In this document: positions 54,182-63,187 of the stretch, in pieces
How positions within the stretch are numbered: position 1 is the stretch's first letter
Layout: the number at the start of each line of letters is the position of its first letter
From: SpSt-501 sp963828345
GTDB taxonomy: Bacteria > Desulfobacterota > Desulfobacteria > Desulfobacterales > SpSt-501
Direction: 5' to 3'
NCBI GenBank assembly: GCA_963828345.1
Contig: CAWHEZ010000025.1
Coordinates: 242,732 to 306,731 of the forward strand
DNA length: 64,000 bases
Program-made: the position numbers and the translations under genes
Notes under the pieces: model-generated
Database searches by the model: none
Told to the model about the DNA's origin: nothing
What the model saw: the letters and a program-made list of their open reading frames with translations, nothing else

Positions 54182-55075
54182 TTAGTTTTTCAATCTCGGA
54201 TCAAGCGCATCCCGCAACCCGTCACCCAACAAATTCAAACCAAAAACCGCCACCATGATGGCCAGGCCCGGAAAGACGGTCATAAACCAGTAGTTGCGGA
54301 TAAAGGACCGGCCTCCAGACAGCATTGCCCCCCACTCGGGAACCGGTGGTTGTATGCCCAGGCCGATGAAACTCAGTGCCGCGGCAATGATAATCGCGGT
54401 TGCAACTCCCAAAGTTCCCTGAACGATAATGGGTGCGAGGCAATTGGGTAGAATGTGCTTGAAGATGATGCGGACATCGCTGGACCCTACCGCCCGGGCG
54501 GCTTCCACGAACTCATGCTCCCGGATGGACAGAACCGACGCCTGGACAATGCGTGCATAAGCTGGAATCGAGGAGATGCCCACGGCAATCATAAGGTTCG
54601 TCAGCCCCGGCCCAAGCGCGGCCACTATGGAAATGGCCAACAGAATGGACGGGATTGAAAGCAGCACGTCCATGGTCCGCATAATCATCTGATCCAGCTT
54701 GCCGCCGTAAAAACCAGCCACGGCACCCAGAAGACCTCCGATAACGATCGCGATTCCCACGGAGAGAAAGCCGACTTGCAGAGAAATTCGGGCGCCATAG
54801 ACAATGCGGCTGAAAATATCGCGTCCAAAATCATCCGTCCCGAAGGGGTGTTTCAGGCTCGGATACTGAAAGGTTTCCTTGAGGTTTTGCTTGGCATAAT
54901 GGTAGGGAGTAATAATGTCCGCGAAGATGGCCGTAAAAAAAAGAGTGCAAATAATAAACAAGCCGGCCATCGCCATTTTGCTTCTTTTTAACCGCCGCCA
55001 GGTTTCAACGAGCTGGCTGCGTTTTCTTGCTCTGATTTCTCCCTTGGTGTTCTCTCGTGTCTCCACCCTGATCAC
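54182..55075 (-). CDS. Peptide ABC importer permease, DppC type
   Basis: 297 residues, intact. Features: RSKMAMAGLFIICTLFFTA, HPFGTDDFGRDIFSRIVYGA, MDVLLSIPSILLAISIVAAL, EAA loop HEFVEAARAVGSSDVRIIF, end LLGDGLRDALDPRLKN. It starts five bases after the stop of the DppB-type gene. Very similar in layout to the other two DppC genes in the window but clearly a separate lineage with fewer GC-ending codons. Confidence 0.94.
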   Translation of the reverse strand: MIRVETRENTKGEIRARKRSQLVETWRRLKRSKMAMAGLFIICTLFFTAIFADIITPYHYAKQNLKETFQYPSLKHPFGTDDFGRDIFSRIVYGARISLQVGFLSVGIAIVIGGLLGAVAGFYGGKLDQMIMRTMDVLLSIPSILLAISIVAALGPGLTNLMIAVGISSIPAYARIVQASVLSIREHEFVEAARAVGSSDVRIIFKHILPNCLAPIIVQGTLGVATAIIIAAALSFIGLGIQPPVPEWGAMLSGGRSFIRNYWFMTVFPGLAIMVAVFGLNLLGDGLRDALDPRLKN

Positions 55076-55080
55076 TCCTG

Positions 55081-56010
55081 CTATTTGTATTGGGATCGGA
55101 TCCTTGGATTTACGTAGGCATATAGAAGGTCCACCAGCAGGTTGATCACGCAGAACGCGATCGCAACTACCAACACCCCGCCCTGCACTACGGGAAAGTC
55201 GCGCATTTTTATCGCCTCTACCATCAACCGGCCCACGCCTGGGATTGAAAAAATAGTTTCAGTCAATACGGCTCCGCCCATCAATCCGCCGAACTGTAGG
55301 CCCACAACGGTGATGATCGGCACCAAGGCGTTGCCCAGAGCATGCCGCAGAATGACCACCGACTCTTTTTGGCCTTTCGCGCGGGCCGTGCGGATATAAT
55401 CCTGCCGGATCACCTCGAGCATGCTGGAGCGAGTCATCCGGGCAATGATTGCGGTTGAGAGCCCGCCCAATGCGATCATGGGCATGATCATCTGTTCAAT
55501 ACGGTCATACCCGGATGCCGGTAGCCAGTTCAGATAAACGGTAAAAAACAGTATCAACAACAACCCCAGCCAAAAGATGGGCATCGAAGTTCCGATCAGG
55601 GCCAGAATCATCGCACCCGTATCAAAAAGGGAATATGGCTTGATCGCAGATATGATGCCGGCGGGAATCCCGATGAGCATCGCGAAGACAACGGCCGTCC
55701 ACGACAATTTCAACGTAATGAGAAAAGTACCGGCGATTTCCGCCAATACCGGCCGGTTTGTCATGTAGGACCGCCCAATATCCAGGTCAACCACCATCCT
55801 TTTGATATAAGTGGCGTATTGAATGAGAAAGGGTTGGTCCAGCCCCATCTCCTGGCGCAGAAGTTCCACCTGCTCTTTGGTCGCCTGGTCGCCCAGAACC
55901 AGTGCCGCCGGATCGCCGGGAGTCAGATACAGCATAGTAAACACAATAAAGCTGACCCCTAAGACGACAGGGACCAGAAATAGAATCCGCCGGAAAATAA
56001 ACTTTTTCAT
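55081..56010 (-). CDS. Peptide ABC importer permease, DppB type
   Basis: 309 residues, intact, first gene of the third importer operon. Features: FIVFTMLYLTPGDPAALVLG, MGLDQPFLIQYATYIKRMV, EAA loop EVIRQDYIRTARAKGQKES, end INLLVDLLYAYVNPRIRSQ. The promoter should lie in 56011-56200, before transposase relics that separate it from the divergent binding-protein gene. Confidence 0.94.
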   Translation of the reverse strand: MKKFIFRRILFLVPVVLGVSFIVFTMLYLTPGDPAALVLGDQATKEQVELLRQEMGLDQPFLIQYATYIKRMVVDLDIGRSYMTNRPVLAEIAGTFLITLKLSWTAVVFAMLIGIPAGIISAIKPYSLFDTGAMILALIGTSMPIFWLGLLLILFFTVYLNWLPASGYDRIEQMIMPMIALGGLSTAIIARMTRSSMLEVIRQDYIRTARAKGQKESVVILRHALGNALVPIITVVGLQFGGLMGGAVLTETIFSIPGVGRLMVEAIKMRDFPVVQGGVLVVAIAFCVINLLVDLLYAYVNPRIRSQYK

Positions 56011-56213
56011 TGGCTCCCCCGCAAAACGATACTGTCCAAAACAGTTTTTGGATGAACACTATGCATCCGTGATATCGATAGCGGCCAGACGATGGAGGCA
56101 TTACTAAACCGCGCGAACATGATCGACGACATCGCAATCAACTCTGCTCAAGCCCTGATGTGGAGCGCATTTTCGATGGTCCCCGCACATGTTGAACCAC
56201 CGAGGTGCGGCGC

Positions 56214-56390
56214 ATGATAGTTCAAACAGTGCTGCCATTCAAGTTGGAAAAAACCAGCGATTCGATCACCGCACACGCGGGACTGGGCTCTATCGGGCGG
56301 AGTTAGAATGCGGCTTGGGGCGGTTGGAAACGATAGACAAGAGCCTCCCGGTCCAGGGTGGTGAGGCGGGCTATCGGGCTGGGTCTCGAT
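56214..56390 (+). pseudogene. Relic of an IS1380-type transposase N-terminus
   Basis: From an ATG at 56214: MIVQTVLPFKLEKTSDSITA, then HAGL, a stop at TAG in that frame, and in the next frame GLYRAELECGLGRLETIDKS with LPVQGGEAGYRAGS. The pattern FKLEKTxxxITAHAGLxL followed by a leucine-rich segment, IDxxLP and GY matches my memory of IS1380-family transposase N-termini. Only about 60 codons remain and no terminal repeats were found, so this is a scar. The identification is from pattern memory and is moderate. Confidence 0.5.
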
Positions 56391-56435
56391 TCTTGACAGG
56401 AACGGCAGAAAGGAATACGAGAGGCGGACGCCATT

Positions 56436-56690
56436 GTGTCGGAATTGCTGAAAGGAGGACGTTGTAGCTCGGCGCTTGCCATAAGCTATTCGCGTGCATT
56501 TTACTATTTGACGTTCCGTGTCAACGAGCGCAAGGCGGTGTTCAAGAGCACTCGCGCCCGGGAAAAGTTTCTTGAATACCTGGCCTCGGCCAACACTACG
56601 ATGCGGTGGTGCATGCGTACTTATTTTATATTCGGTGCCAAAGAAAGCCATCTGGTGGGGCGAGCGTCCGATCAGAACCTTCCCGGCCTG
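56436..56690 (+). pseudogene. Relic of a REP-associated tyrosine (IS200-like) transposase N-terminus
   Basis: The sequence reads AFYYLTFRVNERKAVFKSTR then AREKFLEYLASAN. RAYT-type transposases have the pattern YHVTSRGNERKAIFxxxxDREKFLEYL followed by HAYCLMxNHYHLL. Here the continuation is only found after a frame change (VVHAYLF), and the HxH motif has decayed to QRKPS. It lies directly after the IS1380-type relic, between divergent importer genes. It is non-functional. Confidence 0.68.
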
Positions 56691-56877
56691 AAGCAGCTGG
56701 CCGACCGCCTCAGCATCCACGATATTTCCGCCGAACTCGAACACGCTCTTCCAGTACAACTGCAGCTAACCCGAGACATCAAACAGTATCTTTTCCAGAA
56801 ACATACGCGTATGAGATTGAAATGAACGTTTCCGGACGATGTCAAAAATCTAACGATTGGAGGGCTTGTCTGTGAGA

Positions 56878-58425
56878 ATGAAAAAGGCAGGGAAAAACAT
56901 AATGGTATTGCTGGCGTTGGGATTGAGCGTTCTGCTGGTCGCCGATCGCAGCGATGCCGGCGCGGCCGATGCGCCGAAAACTAAGGACGGCCTGATCGTG
57001 GCCATGGGATCGGATGCCAAGAGCTTTGATCCCCAAGGAAGCCGAGACATTTTTTCGAATCAGGTGAATCGGCAAGTATATAATATGTTGCTGGTGTTAA
57101 ATGAGGAGAAGAATGAAATCGTGCCGGGCCTGGCCGAATCTTACAAGAAGATCGACGAACTGACTTATGAATTCAAGCTGAAAAAAGGCGTTAAGTTCCA
57201 CAACGGGGAAGAGTTTAAAGCCAGCGACGTGAAATTTACTCTCGAGAGGGCCTTGAGTCCGGCCGGAGCCCCGATTGCTTCTTTGGTTGGAAATCTGGAC
57301 ATCGATGGCTTAAAAACGCCCGATGACAGTACCGTGATAATCAAACTCAAAAAGCCCAATCCTGGGTTTTTGACCGTTTTGACCATGGAAAACATGGGGA
57401 TGTTGAACGAAAAGGCCGTGAAAGCCGCCGGAAAAGATTATGGACAAAATCCGGTGGGAACGGGCCCCTATAAATTCGTCAGCTGGCAACGGGGCAATAA
57501 AATCGAAATGACAAGGTTCGACGAGTATTTCGGTGATAAGCCGAAAATTAAGAACATCGTGATACGGATCATCCCAGAAGGCACGAACCGTGTCATTGAG
57601 CTGGAAAGCGGAGGGGTAGACATCACGTACGACGTGACGACGAACGACGTTAAGCTGGTTCAGGAGAACAAGAACCTTCAGCTTTTCCGAACTATCGACA
57701 ATTCGGTGACGTTCATGGGGTTCAACACCAGCAAGAAACCGTTCAATGATGTCAGGGTTAGGCAGGCATTCGCCTACGCGATTGATATCAATGCTGTCGT
57801 CGAAGGGGCCTGGCGTGGTGTCGGGAAACCGGCAACTGGCATGGTTGCTCCTAATTTGATGTACGCCAATCCCGCACTGAAGACGCACGAATATAATCCA
57901 GCGAAAGCGAAACAACTGCTTGCAGAAGCTGGATACCCCAATGGTTTCAAAGCGGAAAGCTGGACGAACGACCGTAAGGAACGAATCGACATGGCTCAGA
58001 TTATGCAGAGCATGCTCAAAGAAGTTGGAATCGATATTGAAATAAAAGTGTTCGAGTGGGGTGCCTATTTCGACAAAACGGGCAAGGGCGAACATTCCAT
58101 GTATCAAATGAGCTGGACGGTGAGCGCCAACGACCCAGATCAGATTCTTGACCCGCTTTTCCACTCCAAGAATATCGGACCCGCTGGAAATCGGGCTTAT
58201 TATTCCAACACTAAGCTGGATGAACTGATTTCCAAGGGCAGCACGATGGACAACGGGGAAGCCAAAAAGAAAGTCTATCTTGAAATCCAAGATATTTTAA
58301 TGACGGAGTTGCCGTATATGCCCCTCTTGAACGGGGAGCAGGTTATTGGCGTCCGCAAAAACATTAAGGGATTCAAGCCAAGCCCTTCAGCCGTCCATAA
58401 CCTGTTTACAGTGAGCTTTGAATAA
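56878..58425 (+). CDS. Peptide ABC importer solute-binding protein (family 5)
   Basis: 515 residues from MKKAGKNIMVLLALGLSVL at 56878. A GTG six bases upstream is better spaced from the GGAGGG site and could be the real start. The signal ends near RSDAGAADA. Landmarks: IVAMGSDAKSFDPQGSRD, LAESYKKIDELTYEFKLKKG, VKFHNGEEFKASDVKFTLER, NPVGTGPYKFVSW, NTSKKPFNDVRVRQAFAYAI, ending NLFTVSFE. It is divergent from the permease and ATPase genes at 52187-56010, for which it is the probable binding protein. GC content here is visibly lower than in the first 50 kb. An intrinsic terminator follows. Confidence 0.94.
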   Translation: MKKAGKNIMVLLALGLSVLLVADRSDAGAADAPKTKDGLIVAMGSDAKSFDPQGSRDIFSNQVNRQVYNMLLVLNEEKNEIVPGLAESYKKIDELTYEFKLKKGVKFHNGEEFKASDVKFTLERALSPAGAPIASLVGNLDIDGLKTPDDSTVIIKLKKPNPGFLTVLTMENMGMLNEKAVKAAGKDYGQNPVGTGPYKFVSWQRGNKIEMTRFDEYFGDKPKIKNIVIRIIPEGTNRVIELESGGVDITYDVTTNDVKLVQENKNLQLFRTIDNSVTFMGFNTSKKPFNDVRVRQAFAYAIDINAVVEGAWRGVGKPATGMVAPNLMYANPALKTHEYNPAKAKQLLAEAGYPNGFKAESWTNDRKERIDMAQIMQSMLKEVGIDIEIKVFEWGAYFDKTGKGEHSMYQMSWTVSANDPDQILDPLFHSKNIGPAGNRAYYSNTKLDELISKGSTMDNGEAKKKVYLEIQDILMTELPYMPLLNGEQVIGVRKNIKGFKPSPSAVHNLFTVSFE

Positions 58426-58458
58426 CGGACTACTGACACCAACGTGCGACTGTCGATC

Positions 58459-58490
58459 AGGGGGCGCAGGACACTGTGCCCCCTTTTTTT
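58459..58490 (+). terminator. Rho-independent terminator after the binding-protein gene
   Basis: The stem AGGGGGC-GCA pairs with TGT-GCCCCCT around a GGACAC loop (58459-58484), and a run of seven T follows. It begins 33 bp after the stop codon at 58425. This is the clearest intrinsic terminator in the window. Confidence 0.9.
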
Positions 58491-58653
58491 CGGTTCTGTT
58501 TTAACTCTCCATAATTGTTTTTGCCTTGGCCGGGAAAGAGTCGGATAGAAAGTGCCTCTATAATATATTCAACAAAATGCGCCTCGCAATAAACGACTGC
58601 ATTTGATGGCGAAGAGCCGTTCTCGGTTCCGAACCAGATCCATTCAACTCCAC

Positions 58654-60778
58654 CTATTCGTTATGGCGGGTTGAGCGCGTCACCTCGACAAATACCGAGT
58701 GGGTGCGGGAGCCCTGGCTGGGCAGGGTGGGGGTGGTCGAGGTGAGCGTATTCGCCGCCCCGCCCGTTTCGACCTCTTGCGCGTCGTGGATGGTCCACGC
58801 CCCCTGGGTCAGCGAGACGCACCCGGCGATGATGTCCTCGGTGAGGGCGACCGCGATCCTCATTTCGCCCTCGGGGCTCCGCACCCGCACGGTGTCCCCG
58901 GCACGGATGCCCCGGGCGGCCGCATCCCGGGGGTTCATGACCAGGGCCTGATCCGACCAGCGTGTGCGCCCAGGGGAGGTTGGCGTTCTGGGAATTGACC
59001 CGGAACTTGGAGTGCGGGGTGATCATTCGCAGCGGGTGAGCGGGGTCCGGCGTCGCTGACCCGGCATCGGGGGATCGCCGACGCCTCGGTCGCGGCGAGG
59101 GCGTCGCAGCGGATCTCGATCTTGCCGGAAGGCGTCGTGAGCGGGTTCTCCGGCGGGCTCTCGACAAATCGGCTCAGACCGACACGCCGCTGGTCGGCGC
59201 CCGCGAGAATCCCCGTTTCCCTGAATTGCTCGACGTCCTCGATCCCGGAGTTTGGCCAGCAGGTGGTCGAGCCACTGCTTCCCGGTGCGGCCCTCCGAAT
59301 AGGCCTCCCCGAAGCCCAGCCGGTCGGCCAGATCGCAGAAGATGTCGTAGTCGTGGCGGCAGAGGGGGAGGGGTTCGATCGCCTGGTGCGAATAGAAGAG
59401 GTAGTGGTCGGCCGGGGCCATCACGTCCTCCCGTTCGAGGAAGGTCGTGGCCGGCAGCACGATGTCGCTGAATTGGGCAGTCGGCGTCATGAACAGGTCG
59501 TGGGTGACCACCAGGTCCACCTTTTTGAACGCCCGGATGTTTTTCTTTATGTCGCTGCCCTGGTTCAGGTAGTTGGCGCCGATGCTGTAGATGAGATGGA
59601 TGTCCGACGGGTACCCGCCGGCCCGGCCCTCCAGCACCGCATCCGGCCAGCGGTAGACCGGAATGACCGGCAGGGCCGAGACGTCCGGCACCGGCATCGT
59701 CGGGAAGGCGATCTTCGGCAGCTTGCCCCAGAACTCGCCGCCCGTCGATCCGCCCGCAATGCCGATGTTGCCCGTGGCCGCCTGCAGCGCCAGCCGTGAA
59801 CCGGTAGGCTCTCTTCCCCGCCGAGCGTCCGCTGGATGGACAAGCCCGGCAGCAGCGCGGCGGGCCGGGACCGTGCGTAGCACCGGGCGAGCCCGATGAT
59901 GGTCTCTTCCGGCACTCCGCAGATTCCGGCGGCCCAGGCGGGGGTTTTGGGCTGCCCGTCCGACGCGGCCGGTAATGTAATCGATCAGGTCGTCGAAGCC
60001 GACGGTGCAGCGGTCGACGAACTGCCGGTCGAGGAACCCCTCCGCGACGATCACGTAGAGCATCGCCGCCAGCATCGCGCTGTCGGTGCCGGGCAGGATC
60101 GGGACCCATTGCGTCGCGAGCTTGCGCACGGTCGCGGTGCGGCGCGGGTCGACCACGACCACCGGAACCCCGTCGCGTTTGGCCCGGCCGACCACCGCCT
60201 CGATCCGGCTGCTGAAGCGGGTCTCGCAGATGTTGGCGCCCCAGAGCAGGATCATCCGCGAGCGCTCCAGACTCAGCGGGTCGAGGCCGGTCTCGCGCGT
60301 CCCGAAGAGGTGCCGGTCGATGAAGGCGGATGCCGCGCTGGAATAGGAATCCGTGCGGTTGACGAAGCCGCCCAGCATGGCGAAGAATCGGCGGCCGACC
60401 AGGCTGGTGTTGTGCACCGCCGCCCGGCAGCTGCCGGAGCCGTGAAACGGCAGGAAGGACAGGCAGCCGTGCCGCTTCCCGGATCTCCCGCAGGCGCGCG
60501 GCGATGTAGTCCAGCGCCTCGGGCCAGCCGACCTCGCGGAAGCGGCCCTCGCCGCGCCCTCCCGTGCGCATCAACGGAGACCTCAGGCGATCTGTCGCGT
60601 AAACGGTGTCGGCCATGCGGTAGCCCTTGATGCAGCCGCGCATGAGCTCCGGCGCCAGCGGGTTGTCGGTGATGCGCACGACGCGCCCGCCGGCCACGTG
60701 GGCCTGCAGCGGGCACCCGGCGCCGCAGTCGCGGTCGCAGGATACCGGGACCGATCGGTCGATGTGGGCTTTGCGCAT
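58654..60778 (-). pseudogene. Molybdopterin oxidoreductase (DMSO-reductase family), frameshifted
   Basis: Starts MRKAHIDRSVPVSCDRDCG at 60778. Cys residues in SCDRDCGAGCPLQAHV and MRGCIKGYRM form the N-terminal 4Fe-4S site. After a break near 60450 the next frame shows RMILLWGANICETRFSSRIE, VVVDPRRTATVRKLAT and WVPILPGTDSAMLAAMLYVI, all typical of molybdopterin-binding domains. A break near 59950-59830 passes, then LQAATGNIGIAGGSTGGEFW and FMTPTAQFSDIVLPATTFLE. Another near 59230 leads to the C-terminal cofactor domain (MNPRDAAARGIRAGDTVRVR), ending at 58654. At least four frame changes in about 700 codons. No electron-transfer subunit is adjacent, so the reaction is unknown. Confidence 0.82.
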
Positions 60779-60929
60779 GGAGGCTCTTTAGCAGACTTCT
60801 CTTGGCGATTGAACGGCAGGCGTGAAAAAGAGGCGGCCGTGAGAATGAGAGATGACTTCTCAGCAGAGTCCCTCGGCAACACCCGGCGGCGCTGTTGCCG
60901 CCAACCATTCGGGCACGGCCTTGGAGGAG

Positions 60930-60966
60930 AAAAGAAACCCGAAGGCAGTCTCCGGCGCCTTCGGGC
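60930..60966 (-). terminator. Rho-independent terminator of the dodecin gene
   Basis: On the minus strand the stem CCCGAAGGC pairs with GCCTTCGGG (positions 60965-60957 and 60946-60938) and is followed by TTTCTTTT. It begins 19 bp after the dodecin stop codon. Confidence 0.82.
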
Positions 60967-60983
60967 TCACTGGTGTATGCGCG

Positions 60984-61199
60984 TTACTCCTTCTTGTACT
61001 TGAACGAGAGGCTCACCCGGGCGCGGTAGCTCACCACTGCGCCCTTTTCGATCTTCAAATCCAGCTTGGTAATTTCGGCAACGCGCAACTCCTTGAGGCT
61101 CTTCGATGCGGTCTCTACGGCCACTTTGGCCGCATCCTCCCAGGACTTCGCGCTCGTTCCGACCAGCTCGACGACTTTGTAGACACTTTCGGTTGCCAT
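60984..61199 (-). CDS. Dodecin family flavin-binding protein
   Basis: 71 residues, the usual dodecin size. It reads MATESVYKVVELVGTSAKSW, then EDAAKVAVETASKSLKELRV and LDLKIEKGAVVSYRARVSLS. The VYKxxExVGTSxxSWEDA start, with the flavin-stacking Trp in KSWEDA, is diagnostic. Dodecins form dodecamers that store or buffer flavins or CoA-linked flavin. AGGAGGGT precedes the start, and a terminator follows, so it is a single-gene unit. Confidence 0.96.
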   Translation of the reverse strand: MATESVYKVVELVGTSAKSWEDAAKVAVETASKSLKELRVAEITKLDLKIEKGAVVSYRARVSLSFKYKKE

Positions 61200-61234
61200 G
61201 ACACCCTCCTTTCTGTGAGTGATCGATCGCCACG

Positions 61235-61546
61235 CCGGAGTGCTTCCGACTCCCCCCTCCCAGGATCTGGGCCAGATGATGCCGGACCGCCCTGACAGGC
61301 TCGGGACCCGTCTTCGGGGGGATGGTCGGTGCGTCTGCAACGACCGGCGCACTCGACCAGCGGGTTGCCGCCCGGCGAGTCCACAACCCGGCTCCGGTGC
61401 TGCATGACGTGATATGAGAATATCCACTGGTAGGCTTCGAGAGGCTGGACGGTGGGGGATTGGTCGTCTTGCGTGAGGCTGCAGAAGCGGACCTCGTCGG
61501 CGTAGAGGATCGCCGCAAAGCTGCGTTGAAAGCCTTTCGTTTCCAT
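61235..61546 (-). pseudogene. Relic of a class III adenylate/guanylate cyclase domain
   Basis: A fragment begins METKGFQRSFAAILYADEVR, then FCSLTQDDQS, YQWIFSYHVMQHRSRVVDSP and GGNPLVECA, after which the frame is lost. Cyclase domains have AAILAADVVGYSRLMxEDE, HRGRIVKTTGDGxLVEFAS. The first metal Asp is kept in YADEV, but the GDG (second metal) has become GGN, so it cannot be active. It lies upstream of dodecin on the same strand. Identification is from pattern only. Confidence 0.55.
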
Positions 61547-61710
61547 GCCGCCGCCTCCTGGAGCAGAAGGGTGGGCATATCAATGCTGATACGGGCAGAC
61601 AGAGGGGATTGGGTGGATGATATCCCGGCCCGAGCACCGCCGCAATAGCAAATTGAGATCGCTTTGCAGCCTCAGTCCGAATAACGCGTCGCACTGCGAT
61701 GCCGGCTCAC

Positions 61711-62475
61711 TCACCCCTTCCGGCGCACCACAAAGAACTCATAGGCATAGTAGCCGGAGTGTCTCCGGTGCATCGCGGGCTCCTGCGCGAGTTGATCCAG
61801 CACGGCGAGCGCTTCGCCATCGTCGGCGTATCTGCTGCGGAGATCCTCGATGTGCTGCTGCATCGGCGTATAGAAATCATCCCACCACGCCGCGTCCGGA
61901 AGGCTGAAGTGGTCGATGAGTGAGAAACCGCGTCTCGCGATTGCGGCCAGGACGTCTGGAACCCGGCCCATGGTCGGATAGTCGTCCTCGAAGCTCGCTT
62001 TAACCTCGGGCGGCGGGTTCTCCTTGCGCCAGACGGCATCGGTGAAGGCGAGGTAACCGCCGGGGCGGAGGAGGCCGTGGCAGATCCGCAGGGCATTCTC
62101 GATGCCGATGTTGTAAAGCGCCCCCTCGGACCAGACGAGGTCGAAGCTCGCAGGCGGTAGCCCGGGGCTGGCCATGTCGCCGGCCACCGGTCGAATGCGT
62201 TCAGCGAGCCCTCGAGCAGCGACCGTCCCGCGCAATCGTTCGATGCTCGGCGCTTGGCTGTCCAGTGCCACGATGGAGCCGGATGTGAGTTCGGCGAGAT
62301 GGAGTGTCTGCCCGCCGACGCCGCAGCCAAGGTCAAGCACCGCGGGTGCGGGCGGCAGCTCACGGCAGAACGCAAGCGCCCTCGCAGCGCCGGCGCGATT
62401 GCCCGGCCCCTGCCTGGGAAGCGACTCGTAAACTTCGAAGAATATCTGCCGGAAACGTGGTGTCGGCTCGCTCAT
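61711..62475 (-). CDS. SAM-dependent class I methyltransferase
   Basis: 254 residues from MSEPTPRFRQIFFEVYESLP at 62475, preceded by AGAGGTGGG. Motif I is AVLDLGCGVGGQTLHLAEL, the acidic end of strand 2 is IVALDSQAPSIERLR, then GDMASPGLPPASFDLVWSEG (motif II region) and LLRPGGYLAFTDAVW. The substrate is unknown; the small-molecule type is likely. It lies 22 bp after the esterase gene. Confidence 0.9.
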   Translation of the reverse strand: MSEPTPRFRQIFFEVYESLPRQGPGNRAGAARALAFCRELPPAPAVLDLGCGVGGQTLHLAELTSGSIVALDSQAPSIERLRGTVAARGLAERIRPVAGDMASPGLPPASFDLVWSEGALYNIGIENALRICHGLLRPGGYLAFTDAVWRKENPPPEVKASFEDDYPTMGRVPDVLAAIARRGFSLIDHFSLPDAAWWDDFYTPMQQHIEDLRSRYADDGEALAVLDQLAQEPAMHRRHSGYYAYEFFVVRRKG

Positions 62476-62497
62476 CCCACCTCTTGCGTTTCCACCA

Positions 62498-63180
62498 TTA
62501 TGGACTCCCCGTCGTAGGCGAGCCGCCGCGCTTTTCGATCGCCCGCACCACATACGGGAAGAGATTCTCGACAATCTTCCCGTACCCGGCCGGATTGGGA
62601 TGGACGCCGTCCTCCTGGTTGAACTGGCGGACCATGGCCACGCCCTCGAGAAAGAAGGGCATAAAGATGACTTCGCTTTCCCCGGCCAGTTTCGGATAGA
62701 TTTCGTTGAAGCGAGCGACATAGCCCGGACCGAGGTTGCGAACCATCTTCATCCCGGCCAGAACCACGGTGATCTCCCTCTCCTTGAGGGTTGTCAGCAT
62801 CTTCCGGTATTATCCTCGGCCACCTGGGGGTCGATGCCGCGCAGGCCGTCGTTGGCGCCGGTCTCAAGGATGACGATGTCCGGCTTCATGGTCAGCACCC
62901 ATTCAAGGCGCGACAGGGCGCCGCTGCTGGTCTCGGCGCTGACTCCGGCATTGATCACCTGATAGGGGTGGCCGGCAGCCCGCAGCATCTTCTCGAGCAA
63001 GGCCGGGTAACTCTCCTCGATGGCCACGCCGTAGCCGGCGGTGAGACTGTCGCCCATGGCAACGATGATCCCGGCCGTCTTTCTGCCCCCCGACTCCTGG
63101 GACTTTGAAGGGCCCGGCTCGTCACGGCAGGCGCCGAGCAGGAGGAGAACCGCCAAAATCAGACCGGACACTCTCTTCAT
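62498..63180 (-). CDS. TesA-like arylesterase/lysophospholipase lipoprotein (GDSL/SGNH), one frame break
   Basis: Starts MKRVSGLILAVLLLLGACRD at 63180 with lipobox LLLGAC. SGNH blocks: Ser in MGDSLTAGYGVA (block I), Gly in VINAGVSAETSSG (block II), Asn in LETGANDGLRG (block III), and the Asp/His pair in EDGVHPNPAGYGK (block V). A single-base frame break near 62806, between block III and the Lys-rich helix, splits it; corrected length is about 226 residues. In enterobacteria and many other bacteria tesA neighbours an ABC export pair like the one whose permease lies just upstream here. Confidence 0.88.
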
Positions 63181-63187
63181 AAAACCC

